Source of the DNA: Diogma glabrata
Taxonomy: Eukaryota; Arthropoda; Insecta; Diptera; Cylindrotomidae
Direction: 5' to 3'
Length of the DNA: 64,000 nucleotides
Assembly: GCA_963693315.1 (NCBI GenBank)
Contig: OY856188.1
Span: 99,608,915-99,672,914, forward strand
Each line of letters begins with the position of its first letter. The stretch's first letter is position 1. Below are positions 10,978-22,364 of this stretch, piece by piece. The translations under genes were made by a program, and so were the position numbers. Below the pieces are notes generated by a model, which saw only the letters and a list, made by a program, of their open reading frames with translations, made no database searches and had not been told where the DNA came from.

Positions 10978-13060
10978 TTACAGAACAAAGGATTCTCCCT
11001 TCTTTTTTCATTTTTCTCTCTTTCTTGTATTTCTTCTCCGTCTTTCATCTTTATTTCTTTGTAGATGTCCCGCGAAATTCCACTTCATTTGCTTAGTGAA
11101 CCTTACAATATCCTTAACTTTGGTTTTTGTTCTCAGTTTCTTGTTATTCATTCGATCGCTTAGTTTGATTCCCATCATGCTTCGTTCCATTCTTCTTTGT
11201 GTTACTGCAACTTTTTCTCTTTCAGCTTCTGTCATGTTCCAACATTGAGAACCATAACTTAATATCGGTAAAATGCACGTACCCATTAATCGATTTTTGT
11301 AGTGTGTTGGAAAATTTCCTTTGAAAATTTTTTTACACTCCAATAGTTACTTCTAAGCCCTGCTTGAGTAACACTTTGATTGTCATCGAAATTTTTCGAT
11401 ATTCTGTTCAGGATTATTTTTGCAAACACTTTATTCATTTGTGATGTTTTCGAAACTGGACGATAATTTGTATGTCAGATTAATCTCCTTTGTTGTAAAT
11501 CAAGATTATTTCCAATTCTAACCACTGGAGGGGAACTTCTTCATTTTTCAGAATTTTGTTGAAGACAGTACACAATCTTTCCCATACGATTTCATCACAT
11601 AACTTTAACAATTCTGATGAGATTTCATCCTCACCGGTTGTTCTTCCATTTTTTGACATCTTTTAGGCCACCTCTAACTCTCCTACTGTGATTTCTTCAA
11701 CGTCTTTAATGTTATCGAGAACCGGCGTTAGTGCTGTTTCTTTCATTTTACTCGAATAAAGTTCTTCATAAAAGTCTGTTGCGATATTTATATTATTTCA
11801 TTTCTCTAGCGCTTGAGATTTCCCTTTTTGTCCTTCAGTTTCGGAATCCAGTTGATACCGTTATTTAAACCGTTTTTTATCTTTTCCCATGGTTTGTTTT
11901 TCTCTATCGCATATTTCAGCTTGTCTAATTCATTGTTTCTTATATCGTTTTGAATCATTTTGTGACCTTCCTAATTTTTATGAATTCCTCATTCGATAAT
12001 TGGTTTTGATGTTTTTGTTTGTGTAGCAATTCCCTTTGTTTTATTTTATTTCTTGTTAGATCATTTATTACTTTTTCTTGTGGTTTTTTCTTTCTAAACA
12101 CTTCAGCCGCAAGAATAATGTTCTTGATAGTGTTATCATATAATTCTTGAGCATTTTCTAGATCACTTTCATTTACTGTTTGCTTCGAAATTTCTTTGAT
12201 CACTTTCTCTTTATACTCTTTGATCTGGTTTTTATCGTCTGTGACTGTTAGTCTTTTGTAAAACTTACGTTTTTTTAATTTCACCGCCAGATTCATATCC
12301 ATTCGAAGCAGTCTGTGATCTGCATCATATTCGATTTTCACTACACTAGTGTTATGTATTAATGATTTCATTACTTTTTCACCATTAGAAAATCGATTTC
12401 ATTTTTTACGTTGTTCATTGTCCAGGTGTATCTTCATGTTTTTCTTTTTTGGAACATTCAATTAGTTATGAAAAGTTTCTGCGATCTTGCAAAGTCTAGG
12501 AGCATTTTTCCTCTATCATTTATCTCTACATATTCGAATTTACCCATAACATTTTTATCTTCATCTGTGAATTGACCAATTTTTGAATTAAAGTCTCAAA
12601 CAACGATTTGCCATGATGAATCTTTCGTTTCGAAAATTGCGTCTTGAAGTTGTTCGTATAAAACCCTTTTGACTTTATTGTCGGTTCTTTTTGAATGTGG
12701 TGCATATGCTTGAATAACTGTTAATATTGCGATATCGAACTTCAATTTTACATAGCACACTCGATCAGAAAAACTTTTAAACTTTTCAATATTTTTTCCC
12801 ATTTCTTTTTTATCAAGATTCCGACCGATCCTCTTTTCCTTGTTATTGTGTTTATGTATCCCTGTATAATCACTTCTTTTAAGCACTTCACTTCTTCTCT
12901 TCATTATCTCGTTTCACTTCACATAAACCAATTACATCACAATTGATTATTTTTAAAGCTTCGTCCATTCGTTTGAGATGTAAATTTTGGGACAATGTAC
13001 GATTATTAAAAGTGCTGACTTGAAATTAAGAATTTGCATTTTTTCGTTTTTTCTGCAGAA
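10978..13060 (-). pseudogene. Decayed RTE-like LINE (endonuclease and reverse transcriptase remains)
   Basis: Frames on the minus strand, broken by stops and shifts, give an APE-type endonuclease piece (12596..12904, with YVKLKFDIAILTVIQAYAPH). A middle section follows (11955..12371, Lys-rich, with ADHRLLRMDMNL). A C-terminal reverse-transcriptase segment is at 11008..11343 (ILPILSYGSQCWNMTEAERE, then MKWNFAGHLQR). AYAPH, ADHRL and the YGSQCW-type end are typical of RTE/BovB-like elements from insects. It cannot encode an active enzyme. Confidence 0.8.
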
Positions 13061-13159
13061 ACTGATGTTGCATTGTTATCAGCGGAATTTTACATGGACA
13101 TTTCACCCACACGATGTGTAAATTCGGCTTGTGGGCTAGCAGAAATAGTTATTTGTTTA

Positions 13160-13265
13160 ACTAGGCAGCAAAGTAGTAGATTGACTGCCGCGGCTGATAG
13201 TTCATAGCCGAGCGCAGCGAGGCTAGGAATTCAGCCAAGGCAGTCAATCTACCTTGCTGCCGAGT
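13160..13265. repeat. Hairpin repeat with GGCAGCAAAGTA stem
   Basis: GGCAGCAAAGTAGTAGATTG, then ACTGCC (13164..13189), is nearly the reverse complement of 13239..13261 (GGCAGTCAATCTACCTTGCT, then GCC). A second, inner hairpin is formed by CGGCTGATAG and CGAGGCTAG. It looks like a small foldback element or an element end. Confidence 0.6.
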
Positions 13266-13485
13266 TGAACATATAATTTTTTCTCCGATTAATTACAATG
13301 ATATGTAATTTAATAATTATTACTTTAAAAATAAGGCAAAATTTTAAAAATGAAAAAAAAAAAATCGCAATTGTTGGAAGATTTAGTTGTTATGGAAATG
13401 TAATAATAATTATAGTTTGACAAATAAAAAAATTTCTGCCAGATTCGTGGAAAAATATCTGTTTATTTCTATGAAGTCTAATTAT

Positions 13486-13536
13486 TTTGCTGCCTAGGCA
13501 GCAAAGTACTTGTTTTGCTGCCTAGGCAGGAAAAGT
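13486..13536. repeat. 20-bp perfect palindrome plus a second partial copy
   Basis: TTTGCTGCCTAGGCAGCAAA at 13486..13505 is a perfect palindrome. It is followed at once by a near copy, TTTTGCTGCCTAGGCAGGAA (13513 on). The half-site GGCAGCAAAGTA is the same as in the hairpin at 13160..13265, so the two probably belong to one repeat family. Confidence 0.8.
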
Positions 13537-13639
13537 GCCACTTTGCTGACTGAAATAAGTCTGCAAAATTTATATTTGCTGTCTATCGGAGAAAAAAATT
13601 TTTCAACGCGGAACGAAAATATTTGCGACTTTTACAATT

Positions 13640-14130
13640 GGCCTACTAGTTACATACAAAACGAAAATTGGTACTATTCTTATGAGCGTTGCTCGATTAA
13701 GCTAAAACTTCATCACGTTGAATGTTTTGGGCCCACCTTTCAGTTTATATGTCACTCCCCGAGATTTGCGACTACTGAGTTTTTTCGACTGAAAAGAGGT
13801 AAGACTTCTCACCCCCGCTTTGCATATTTTGCCAAATTTTTTTCCAAAAAAAAAACTGAATCTCTAGATATGCATGCAATCGAAATTAGCCAAAATACTA
13901 AGTTTGCTACGTTAAACTGGCCATAAATCATAAATTTACATACAAAACGAAAATTGGTACTATTCCTAAGCCCGTTGCTCGATTAAACTCAAGCAAGTTG
14001 TTAACCTATGCTTTTTAAAATGCAGAGAAATAAATTGTCACAAATATTGACGAATGGCATATAAACTGAAGGCGGAGCCCAAAATAACCACCGTCATGAG
14101 TTTTGAGCTTACTTGAGCAACCGGTTTAAG
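13640..14130. repeat. Repeat block related to 10.2-10.9 kb
   Basis: ACATACAAAACGAAAATTGG, then TACTATTC, occurs at 13651 and 13937 with GCGTTGCTCGATTAA-type tails. 13855..13935 is the second copy of the direct repeat at 10836. 14000..14090 is a partial copy of the 270-bp tandem unit. A 138-codon frame at 13510..13926 crosses these repeats and is not supported as a gene. Confidence 0.6.
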
Positions 14131-14659
14131 AATGGCAGCATGTTTAGTTGATATTTTCGGTGAAAATAAAATTTTATGCCGGGTTTTGGATGATCTTATA
14201 TTTTACATTTATCTATATCTAATAGAAAAGTTGGTTGAAATTAGGAAAACTCAAAATAAGTCGAAGTGTTAATTCGAAAAACTGCACCAATATTCGTGGT
14301 TTTTATCTTAAAAGAAAGAGAATTTAATTTACTATAGACTACAAGAAATTAAAAATAATAATAAGAAATTTTATAATAATTGTTTGTTCAAATTTTATGG
14401 TGTTGAATATGGAAAAATTAACAAATTAAAGAAAACGTGAGCTTTAAAAAACGGTATACCGGTAAAGTATTCTTATACAAAGGGCAGTAAAATTGTTTTA
14501 GCTAACAGTATTATCTACATATATATCCCCGATTGAATATTGGGTACGGATACGGGTTTAGAGCAGCAAATTCTGAAACTCCGTTGAAATAAAAATTTGT
14601 GTAAAAGATTTTTAGATTTCAAGTTGCTATCATATCAATTGTAAAAGAAATATGCCCAC

Positions 14660-15015
14660 CTTTTCAATGTTACTAATGTTCCAGTTAATTTTTTGCATCT
14701 TCTCAACGCTGATTCTAATCGCATTGGTTCATCTTTCATAAATTTCTCTTCTTGTATAATTTTTTCCATTTCATTATTTAAAATATTTCTTAATCCTGAT
14801 TCCAGACTAGGATATTTCATTTTTAATTCAGCTACAGTTTTACTAGCACGACTTAAAACTAAGGCCATATCTTCAACGGATGACATGTTAACTCGCGTCC
14901 GACGATTAATCACTTCGGTTCGTAAATTTTCTACAGAATTTTCCAAATCTCCTAAATCTTTTTCTAACCGTACAGCTTCTTGTTTATATAATTCCTCTTC
15001 ACGTGATAATCGTGT
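14660..15015 (-). CDS. Host gene exon 12, core of the AIP3/Bud6-like helical domain
   Basis: The acceptor CTACAG has its AG at 15016..15017 and the donor GTGGGC is at 14659 downward. The 118 codons are almost wholly helical and heptad-rich. They start TRLSREEELYKQEAVRLEKD, pass through LENSVENLRTEVINRR and SVEDMALVLSRASKTVAELK, and end with ESALRRCKKLTGTLVTLK. In SRCIN1 and KIAA1217 this is the most conserved region and is annotated as AIP3-like. It is the strongest single piece of evidence for the gene. It leaves two bases that complete an Arg codon with exon 13. Confidence 0.92.
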
Positions 15016-15085
15016 CTGTAGAAGCAAAAAAGAATTCATTTGATATATAGAGTTTTGAGTTTGGTTGTATGTATCGGTAAATTAC

Positions 15086-15223
15086 AATAGTTTCTTGATC
15101 ACCCTGTCCCCAATAACAACCACTACTTGAAAGTAATGTAGCTCGTATCCTCATAAACGTATCTTTTATATCTTCACGAACTGCCACTGCTTGTGCTTGC
15201 GACAACCGTCGTAGTGTTCGAAC
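15086..15223 (-). CDS. Host gene exon 11, coiled-coil domain
   Basis: The acceptor GTAG has its AG at 15224..15225. It encodes VRTLRRLSQAQAVAVREDIK, then DTFMRIRATLLSSSGCYWGQ and GDQETI. The helical first two-thirds fits the central domain of the family. The donor is the least certain boundary in the gene. I use GTAATT at 15085 downward because it keeps phase 0 with exon 12. A GTGATC 17 bases further upstream would break the frame. Confidence 0.78.
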
Positions 15224-15307
15224 CTACAAACATAAAATTTCAAAATATTATAAATAAAAATAATTAATCAAAATTTTAGAGAAACTAAAAACATTTTTGT
15301 TGATCAC

Positions 15308-15456
15308 CTCAGTTCTCAAATCCTTTGCCTTTTTTTGTAAACCTCTTAAATGGTTATACACTTCTGGTGCTAATGCTAAATCAGGTCTATAATTTTGATG
15401 TGGCTGTGATAAACCAAGTGGTTTTGGAGGTGGTGGTGGTTTTAATCGATCTCTTT
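15308..15456 (-). CDS. Host gene exon 10, polyproline motif and helical start
   Basis: The acceptor GCAG has its AG at 15457..15458 and the donor GTGATC is at 15307 downward. It encodes a basic proline motif RDRLKPPPPPKPLG, typical of SH3, WW or EVH1 ligands. Next comes a helical segment with LALAPEVYNHLRGLQKKAKD that begins the long coiled-coil domain. It ends in phase 0. Confidence 0.87.
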
Positions 15457-15555
15457 CTGCAATAATAATATTTCTTTTATAATTTCCTAAATTTTTTGTA
15501 AAAAAGTCAATAAAATGAGAGAAAAATTATTTATATTTCAAACTCTTTTCTTCAC

Positions 15556-15618
15556 CTTGTGATGATGTTCTAGGGAGTGTCGATGATTTTATTGCTGGTT
15601 TTGGAGGTTTTGAATCAG
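15556..15618 (-). CDS. Host gene exon 9, 63-nt micro-exon (phase 1-1)
   Basis: The acceptor CTCACAG precedes the exon (AG at 15619..15620) and the donor GTGAAG is at 15555 downward. It encodes DSKPPKPAIKSSTLPRTSSQ, with a short PPKP proline motif of the SH3-ligand type. Confidence 0.75.
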
Positions 15619-17163
15619 CTGTGAGGCAGCAAAATGGAAAAATTTTGTTTGGATTTGGTTATTATATTGTTAGTAAATAAAAATTTATAATTGTTTTGAT
15701 TCTAAATATGCATAAATACAATTTTCTACATACTTTTTGTGAAATATTTAAAACAATAAATGGGCAATTTAATCAAATATTCAGAATGTCAGTCGGCTAA
15801 ATTCTTATGACGGAACCAACATTGTTGATAAATACATTTACGTGTTTGTGATTTTTATAAAATGATACTTATGAAATAATTACTTACGTTTGTAGTTTGT
15901 ACGTTCTTGGTGGAAAACTAAAAGTCTGAGTTGGTTTTATATTGACTTGCGCATTTTCCATGAAATTTGTTTGTCCCAAAATTCAAACGAGTACAAAAAA
16001 CAGTTGACCGTAGTGATTGTTTTGGGATAAATGAATTGAAACAGTTTTCTAAAAAGTCGCACTTTAGAAAACTCAATGTTATGTCATTCAAGTCATAATA
16101 ATGTCAGACATGTAACAAAATTCTTATTCCTAGTCTTCCGTCGAGCAAATATGATAAAAAAATCATGATTTATCTGTCAGTTGCATAGTATTAAACGCAC
16201 TATCATGGAAAACATCAAATTTTTTTGATTTAAAATATCAACATTTTTTGATTTAAGCTCTCAATAATAGCTATTTATGTATTAAGGGCATAAGTATGTC
16301 TTTTCCGCTTGAGAGTGAAATTGTTGCTCGAGGCGTTAGCTGAGAGAAACAATCACTCGAAAGCAAAAAAGATACCTGAAGAAGATACCTGACTGAATTG
16401 CATACAAGATTTTTTGTGCGAGCAAGATTCTGTATTATTTGCCTAAATAAAAATACATATATTTACACGAAATAGTCAAATACGTTTTCGAAAATTATTT
16501 TATCAAAGTAGTTTTTCGAAATAATAGTAATATAATAACTTTAGGCATTGTTATTTCAATTTTAGGCATTGTTATTTCACTTTTAGCATTGTTATTTCAA
16601 TAGGAAAAAAAGGCCTGCTTTATGTACAATTTTTGAATCGCAAAAGTGAATTTTACGGTTTACTCGTACAAAAAAATATTTTATTTAGTTTGAAATGTAA
16701 AATGAAATACTAATTCACTTATTATATTAAGATTAAAAGAAAATATGTTTAATTGTATGACAAAAATTGGAGTTAGTGTTGTATAGAAAGCTATTTAATA
16801 ATGTTTGACGTATAAAACCAATATAATTTCCGGTTTGACGTAATATTCAACTGCTGAAGCTAGCAGAAATAAAGTATAACGTAAAATATCGTGATTTTTT
16901 TCATTTTGCTTCTATTAAATTTCAACAAATCAAACGAATGACAACAAATCGTAGCAATATTGTTTAATGTTTCGTATAAAATCATATAATAACATGTTGA
17001 ATTGCACGATAAAAACTTTACGGAGCGGCTGATGTTACCATGTTATACTTATGATCAATTTAATAAAAGATTCAGTGTTTCTAAGTAGATATATTGTGTG
17101 TGGTATACCGTATAATTGACGCGATACTTTACTGCCTGTTTCAGTAGTAGGTGTGTAATTATT
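15619..17163. other. Intron, AT-rich, with a short tandem repeat
   Basis: This is part of the intron between exons 8 and 9. At 16540..16600 the word TTTAGGCATTGTTATTTCA is repeated three times with a period of about 21 bp. I see nothing else. Confidence 0.5.
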
Positions 17164-19586
17164 AGACTGTTTCAAAAAATTTGACTTTCAAAATCTTCAG
17201 CTCTACTTTGACTTTTTGAATTGTGATTATGAAAAAATATTTCCTGCAAAATTTCAAGGTCGTAACTCATTCCATGACTTGGCGGTTTTTGAAAATGCAT
17301 CGTTTTTCGACATTTTTTTTTATTTGGGTACACAAAATTTATATGACGGTAATACGACGAAATGAACTGAAACAAATGTTTCTTTTAGGACTCTATCTTA
17401 TTGAAAACATTCCAGAGAATTTAAAAATATAATAATATGAGGGGGTTTGTTTAGGTGAAACTATAGAAATTTTAGATCAAAGTCAAAAAAGTTACAAATT
17501 TTTGCTATTTTCTAGAAACACGAAATTTTATTTTAAAATTTTGCCACTAAACTAGTTCATTTAACATTATTTTGTCCTAGACCTTTAAATTAGCTTTAAA
17601 AGAAAAGAAATTGGCGTGCTTTCGTTATCTATATCTCGAGATACTTCAATATTAGTAAAGCAATGTTCATAAAAATTTAACTTCAAACTGCTTCATACTA
17701 TTTTTTTAATTTTTTTATCATGTTTAATTCTAATTTTATATTCAAAAGGATTTCTTTCAAACTAATATGCTTGTGAATATAGTAACCAGTAATTTTAACC
17801 CTTAATCAAGGCAAGTTTTGTACACATGCTTCTCAACGAGGTTGTATTTGTTTTGCCAATAAGCATTGCAGCAACTGGCCGTCTCCGAATTTTGGAACTA
17901 CAGTTTTAGTTTAAAAAACACCATCTGCACCTGAAATACTCCTCTTTAAATGTTTGGAAAAATATTGGTAAAATATTGGAAAAATATTAATCAGATAAAG
18001 TTTTTTGCAGAAACCGAAAAAAAATTATTAAAAACAAACACTACAGACGAGTTTATAAAATTTATCAATGACCAACAATCAATTAAACAAACTAAGGTCG
18101 ACTATTATTCCTTGACGTAAATAAAACTTTTAAAAGACAAAAATTATTAATTAAGAGTCCAGAAGGAATGCACAAGCACAGTGCAAGTTTCAAGGAAAAA
18201 CTGATTTATTGAAATAAGAATTTATCTTTTTAACTAGCAGTTTCATTTGACAATTAACATGTTATATTTTCTACAAATATAAATGGTAAATATAAAAATA
18301 AATTTTTGTTTTTAATTTCACAGCTCAGAGTTATGAACTGTTTGAATTTTGCGTTTATAGTTTATTTGAAATATTTGTTTGAAGCCAAAATGCTCATATA
18401 TGGAAGCACCTCAAAATGACTTTGAAATGCTGAAGGAACTTTATGCATATAAAAATATTAATGATATTATTTCTCCACTATGCAACAAAAACAATTAGTA
18501 ATCATTTGTATTATTTATCCGAAAGACTTGTTGGACTTGCTTTTGTGATAGAGTGATACCTGTGGAAGCAAAACGATTAATGGTGTCAAATTTAAGGAAG
18601 CAAGGGTCCACCCGCAAAAATGCATTTGTTTGTTACAACAATACAGAAAATGCACAAATTTCAGATTTTGTTACATCAAATACAAATTCATTCAGTATAT
18701 ATGACAATCTGTTTGATGCTGGTGTTACCGAGATTAAAACCAACTTTTTGAAGATCGATCCATATCTATGGTTGGAACATGACGAATATTTAAAAGCAAA
18801 AGAGTTCGTCAAATCTTTATTGGTATTAAACGACATTGCCGAAAGAGCTTTTTGGTTATTAAAGCAGTATATTATTCTGTGTTAACCGGGAATGAAGAGC
18901 AAAGGCAATTTATATTTTAAACGATAGAACTACATCGCTAGCTTTTAACGACGAGAAATAAAACAAAACTTATACAAAGTTTGAAAAAATATTAATTTAC
19001 TAAATTTTATTTAATCGATTTTATAAAAATATAATGAAGAAGTTAGTTTGGTTCAAGTCAAATTTTGAAAAACATTGCGATACAAAAATTAAAGTATCTC
19101 GAGATTAAGATAACGCAATCAAGCCAAATTAGTTTTTAAAAGTACATAACTAAATTTTCTAGGATACAAAAATGTTCATTGAACTAGTTTAGTGGAAAAA
19201 TTTGAAAATGAAATTCCGTGTTTCTAGAAAATAGCAAAAATTTGTAAATTTTTTGACTTTGAGCTAAAATTTCTAAAGTTTCACCCAAACACACTTCCCA
19301 ACATATTCATATTTTTAAATTCTACGGAATATTCACAATAAAATAGAGTCCTAAAAGAAAAATTTGTTTCAGTTCATTTCGTCGTATTGCTGTCATATAA
19401 ATTTTGTGTACCCAAATATAAAAAAATGTCGAAAAACGATACATTTTCAAAAACCGCCAAGTCATGGAAGGAGTTACGACCTTGAAATTTTGCAGGAAAT
19501 ATTTTTTCATAATCACAATTCAAAAACTCAAAGTGGAGCGGAAATCGAAAACTAAAAATTTTGTTCATACATTTTTGAAACAGTCT
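17164..19586. mobile_element. DNA transposon with long terminal inverted repeats (about 0.5 kb)
   Basis: The ends are AGACTGTTTCAAAAA and its reverse complement, flanked on both sides by ATT, a possible 3-bp target duplication. The arms, roughly 17164..17700 and 19060..19586, are similar throughout, including the words GTCATGGAATGAG-like, CTCGAGATACTT and CTAGAAACACG. The centre holds a decayed coding segment (18553..18950). Mirror-image open frames in the arms are by-products of the inverted repeat. Confidence 0.8.
18553..18950 (+). pseudogene. Decayed protein of the long-TIR element
   Basis: An open stretch of 110 codons ends at 18885. It has a basic N-terminal part and then LVLNDIAERAFWLLK. 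If the reading frame is shifted near 18860, similarity continues as LTGNEEQRQF and then a stop, TIELHR. The NDxAERxxxLL...EEQxQF pattern is one I associate with repeated arthropod transposon-like predicted proteins, which is memory and unverified. With a frameshift and an in-frame stop, this copy is dead. Confidence 0.5.
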
Positions 19587-20513
19587 ATTAATTATGTTTA
19601 TCGAATATTGAAAGATACGAGATAAATTCGTTAAAGTATAACACGACATGTAAAATGTCAGTCGTTTTAATCATAATCCCATATTTTTGAAAACATCGGT
19701 TCTCAATTGTTATAACTTGATTATTCCATTTATTACTTTTTTTTAAATAATAAAATTGATTTTAAATTCAATTTCTAAAACATAGACTGTTAGTTAAGAA
19801 CACAATCAAACGCAAAGAAAATTAAAACAATTATCAAATTTTTATTCTACGAACTTTCAATAACATGCTATATAGACATTCTTAAAAACAAACGAAAGCT
19901 TCGAAAATCAAATAAAAGCATTCCAATAAAATAAAAATAAAATAGATTTATTCATTCTAATTAAAACAAATATTTACAAAAAGAATTCGAGTATAAGCAA
20001 ATAGTTATCAATAACAAATTCATTTTATAACAACAACAACAAATATAACAAAGTTCTATCAACTCTTATACTTAGTAAAATGTTTGTATAATTTTTAATT
20101 AAGACAACATTAATGGCAATAAAACCTAAGTAAAATAAAGCTTAGTAATAATTTTTCATTATTTCAAAATAAAATTAATTTCAAATTTATTTTTATATTG
20201 AAATGAAATTCCCATTTCCAATTGAATATCAAAATAAACAAACTTGAGATAGTTTACTCACTAATAATAATATTAAATATTCAATAAATTTTACAAAAAC
20301 ATTAATTATAATATGGTTTTAAATATTCAAATTTATAATTATTTCTACATAACATGCAATCAATCAGCATATACATTAATTAAAATTGAAAAAACTTAAT
20401 CTAGGAAAATATAATTCTATTACAACTTCGAGAAATAAGTTGAGATTACGAAGGATTTAAGATGATACAGATAGGATATAACAAATGTGATGTTATTGCA
20501 ATAGATGGAAAAT
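19587..20513. other. Intron, AT-rich, nothing supported
   Basis: Low-complexity A/T sequence with no inverted repeat or coding frame that I can support. Confidence 0.5.
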
Positions 20514-20643
20514 CGAATCAAGACACCGATGACGTATGCCCGTCATATCCGATTTACTTGAAACTATCCGATTTACTTGAAACTTCGGTCATCGTCAGTT
20601 TCAAATTTTTTATTTTATCGGCGTCTTGATTCGATTTTCCATC
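20514..20643. mobile_element. Small MITE-like element with 27-bp TIRs
   Basis: The left end GATGGAAAATCGAATCAAGA and the right end TCTTGATTCGATTTTCCATC are inverted copies (one difference in the next bases, ACACCGAT against ATCGGCGT). Inside, TCCGATTTACTTGAAACT is repeated twice in tandem. The same termini appear in the family at 2176..2580 and 54165..54388. Confidence 0.75.
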
Positions 20644-20965
20644 GATATGTGGTCTTCAACTTTGAAATCGTCGATTTGAGAAATATGTTAAATTTTTAGG
20701 TAACGAAGAATTATATTCTATCCATAACATAATTTAATCACACAATAATAAAAACACAAAAAATTACTACACTGACAGTAAAAAAGCTTATTTCCTTACT
20801 TTTTTTTTTACAAATAAAAAATTCGTGCAATTTTACTTTATACTATATCCATGCAAAACAATCAATAGCACATTTTTTAAAAATCATTAATTTCTAAATC
20901 TCAAACAACAACTAAAATCTGTTATACTGCAGTTATTTTTAATGACATTGATTTTATAGAATTAC

Positions 20966-21049
20966 CAGGATGTTGTGGTGTATGTGATTTTGGTGCACCT
21001 TGAATGTCGTCACTGAATGAAACTGATTTCTCAAAAGAAACCGATTTAT
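20966..21049 (-). CDS. Host gene exon 8, KSVSF segment (phase 1-1)
   Basis: The acceptor TTTTCAG has its AG at 21050..21051 and the donor GTAATT is at 20965 downward. It encodes KSVSFEKSVSFSDDIQGAPK, then SHTPQHP. The five-residue word KSVSF occurs twice, six residues apart. Basophilic Ser sites are plausible, but no modification can be read from sequence. Confidence 0.85.
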
Positions 21050-21295
21050 CTGAAAAGTTTTTAAAACAAATTTAATTAATTTTATTAAAGTTAATAAATT
21101 CAAAATCTTTACAATTTTGCATTTTTTTATGAATTATAAAAGGGGTTTATATGAAATATATTAAAAATGTGAGATAAAATTTAAAAATTTAAAATTTTCT
21201 TAAATGAATAGTAATGTTGTATTAAAAAAGTAATATAGAGAGAGGATAGGTATTAACTTAAAAACAAATAAGATATATTCGAGAATGTTTTGGTT

Positions 21296-21384
21296 TCACA
21301 GGATTTGAACGGGAACGTTACCATTTAAAAACACCCTAAAATCAACAACTGTACGTACTTGCGTATTTACTGAGCTAAATATAC
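21296..21384 (-). pseudogene. tRNA-like sequence with A and B boxes (SINE head or tRNA pseudogene)
   Basis: On the minus strand, TAGCTCAGTAAATACG (21377 downward) fits an A box and GTTCAAATCC (21310..21301) fits a B box, 67 nt apart start to start. ACCA follows shortly after. The acceptor and T stems do not pair, so it is not a working tRNA. It could be the pol III head of a SINE or a decayed tRNA. Confidence 0.35.
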
Positions 21385-22364
21385 ACATTCGTCAAAAAAC
21401 AGAAAAAAAAATCCTCATAGAACCGAACAGGAACCCACAATGTTGAAGAAAAGAAAATGTCCTTGGTTTTGCCGAGTGATAAATACAAATTGCCATTTTG
21501 CTAAGGACGAAAGTTCAGAGAGTCTGTCGGAACTGTTCAAGAGATAGCTTAAATGAAAACAGAGATTAAAATAAATACCGACTTTCACTCAATTTTCTTA
21601 TATATATATAAACATTTAACAGTTGCTTTTAAATTAAAACATGTATGATGTTTAACAAAAACAACTTTATACAAGAAGTTTATAAAAAACAGTTAATTTG
21701 AGTTAGATTTTAACAACGAATATATCATGAGTACACTATCTCTGATGATCTATTATTTATAAGTCTACGCATAATATTCTGTTCCCATATGTATGTGGAG
21801 ACGCACTATACATTTTTACTAGTTTTAAGAGTATAGTAGATAATTTCATCCACGAATGCTATAGAATATATGCATTCTATGTGTGTGTCTTCCATTGTAA
21901 TGTTACACATTCTCTGAACTGTTTTAGAATATACCGATCGATAAATATTCTATAGTTCGTTAAATATTCTCCTAACAAAATATTAAAATTTTTTGTTATA
22001 GTAATATCAAAAGGTTAGAATGAGAACAATATATATAAAATATAAAATTTAACGTGAAAATATTTTTCTATGATGTCTATGATGTATTTTTTTATGGTTG
22101 ATAAAATCTTTAGCAAGAAAATTGTAATTATTGGAAATATTTTGCAGTCGTGGATAAAATAGCATCTTGTATTCGCATAGGATGATGACAATTCTTAAAT
22201 CGGATGATTCACTCCACTCCCTGTGCTCGTTCCGTAAACTTCACCCTCGTGAAGAAATTGTCATCATTCTAAGCTCGTACAATAATGTACTATTCTTTAA
22301 CCGGACCAAAAATTACAGTTTTTGCGAAGGAATATTTTATAAAAAAATGTGTTATTTTATATTT
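21385..22364. other. Intron, with one imperfect inverted repeat
   Basis: AGGATGATGACAATTCTT near 22178 pairs imperfectly with AAATTGTCATCATTCT near 22254, around a loop of about 55 bp. The rest is AT-rich without features. Confidence 0.4.

Noticed and set aside
13510..13926. 138-codon plus-strand open frame
   Set aside because: It crosses a palindromic repeat, a duplicated 50-bp block and the direct repeat shared with 10836..10935. No protein family pattern is visible.
14693..15043. 116-codon plus-strand frame
   Set aside because: It is the antisense shadow of host exon 12, which has correct splice sites and a family match.
17172..19649. Mirror-image frames of 60-90 codons in the arms of the long-TIR element
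   Set aside because: They are the two strands of an inverted repeat read in each direction. No known domain appears.
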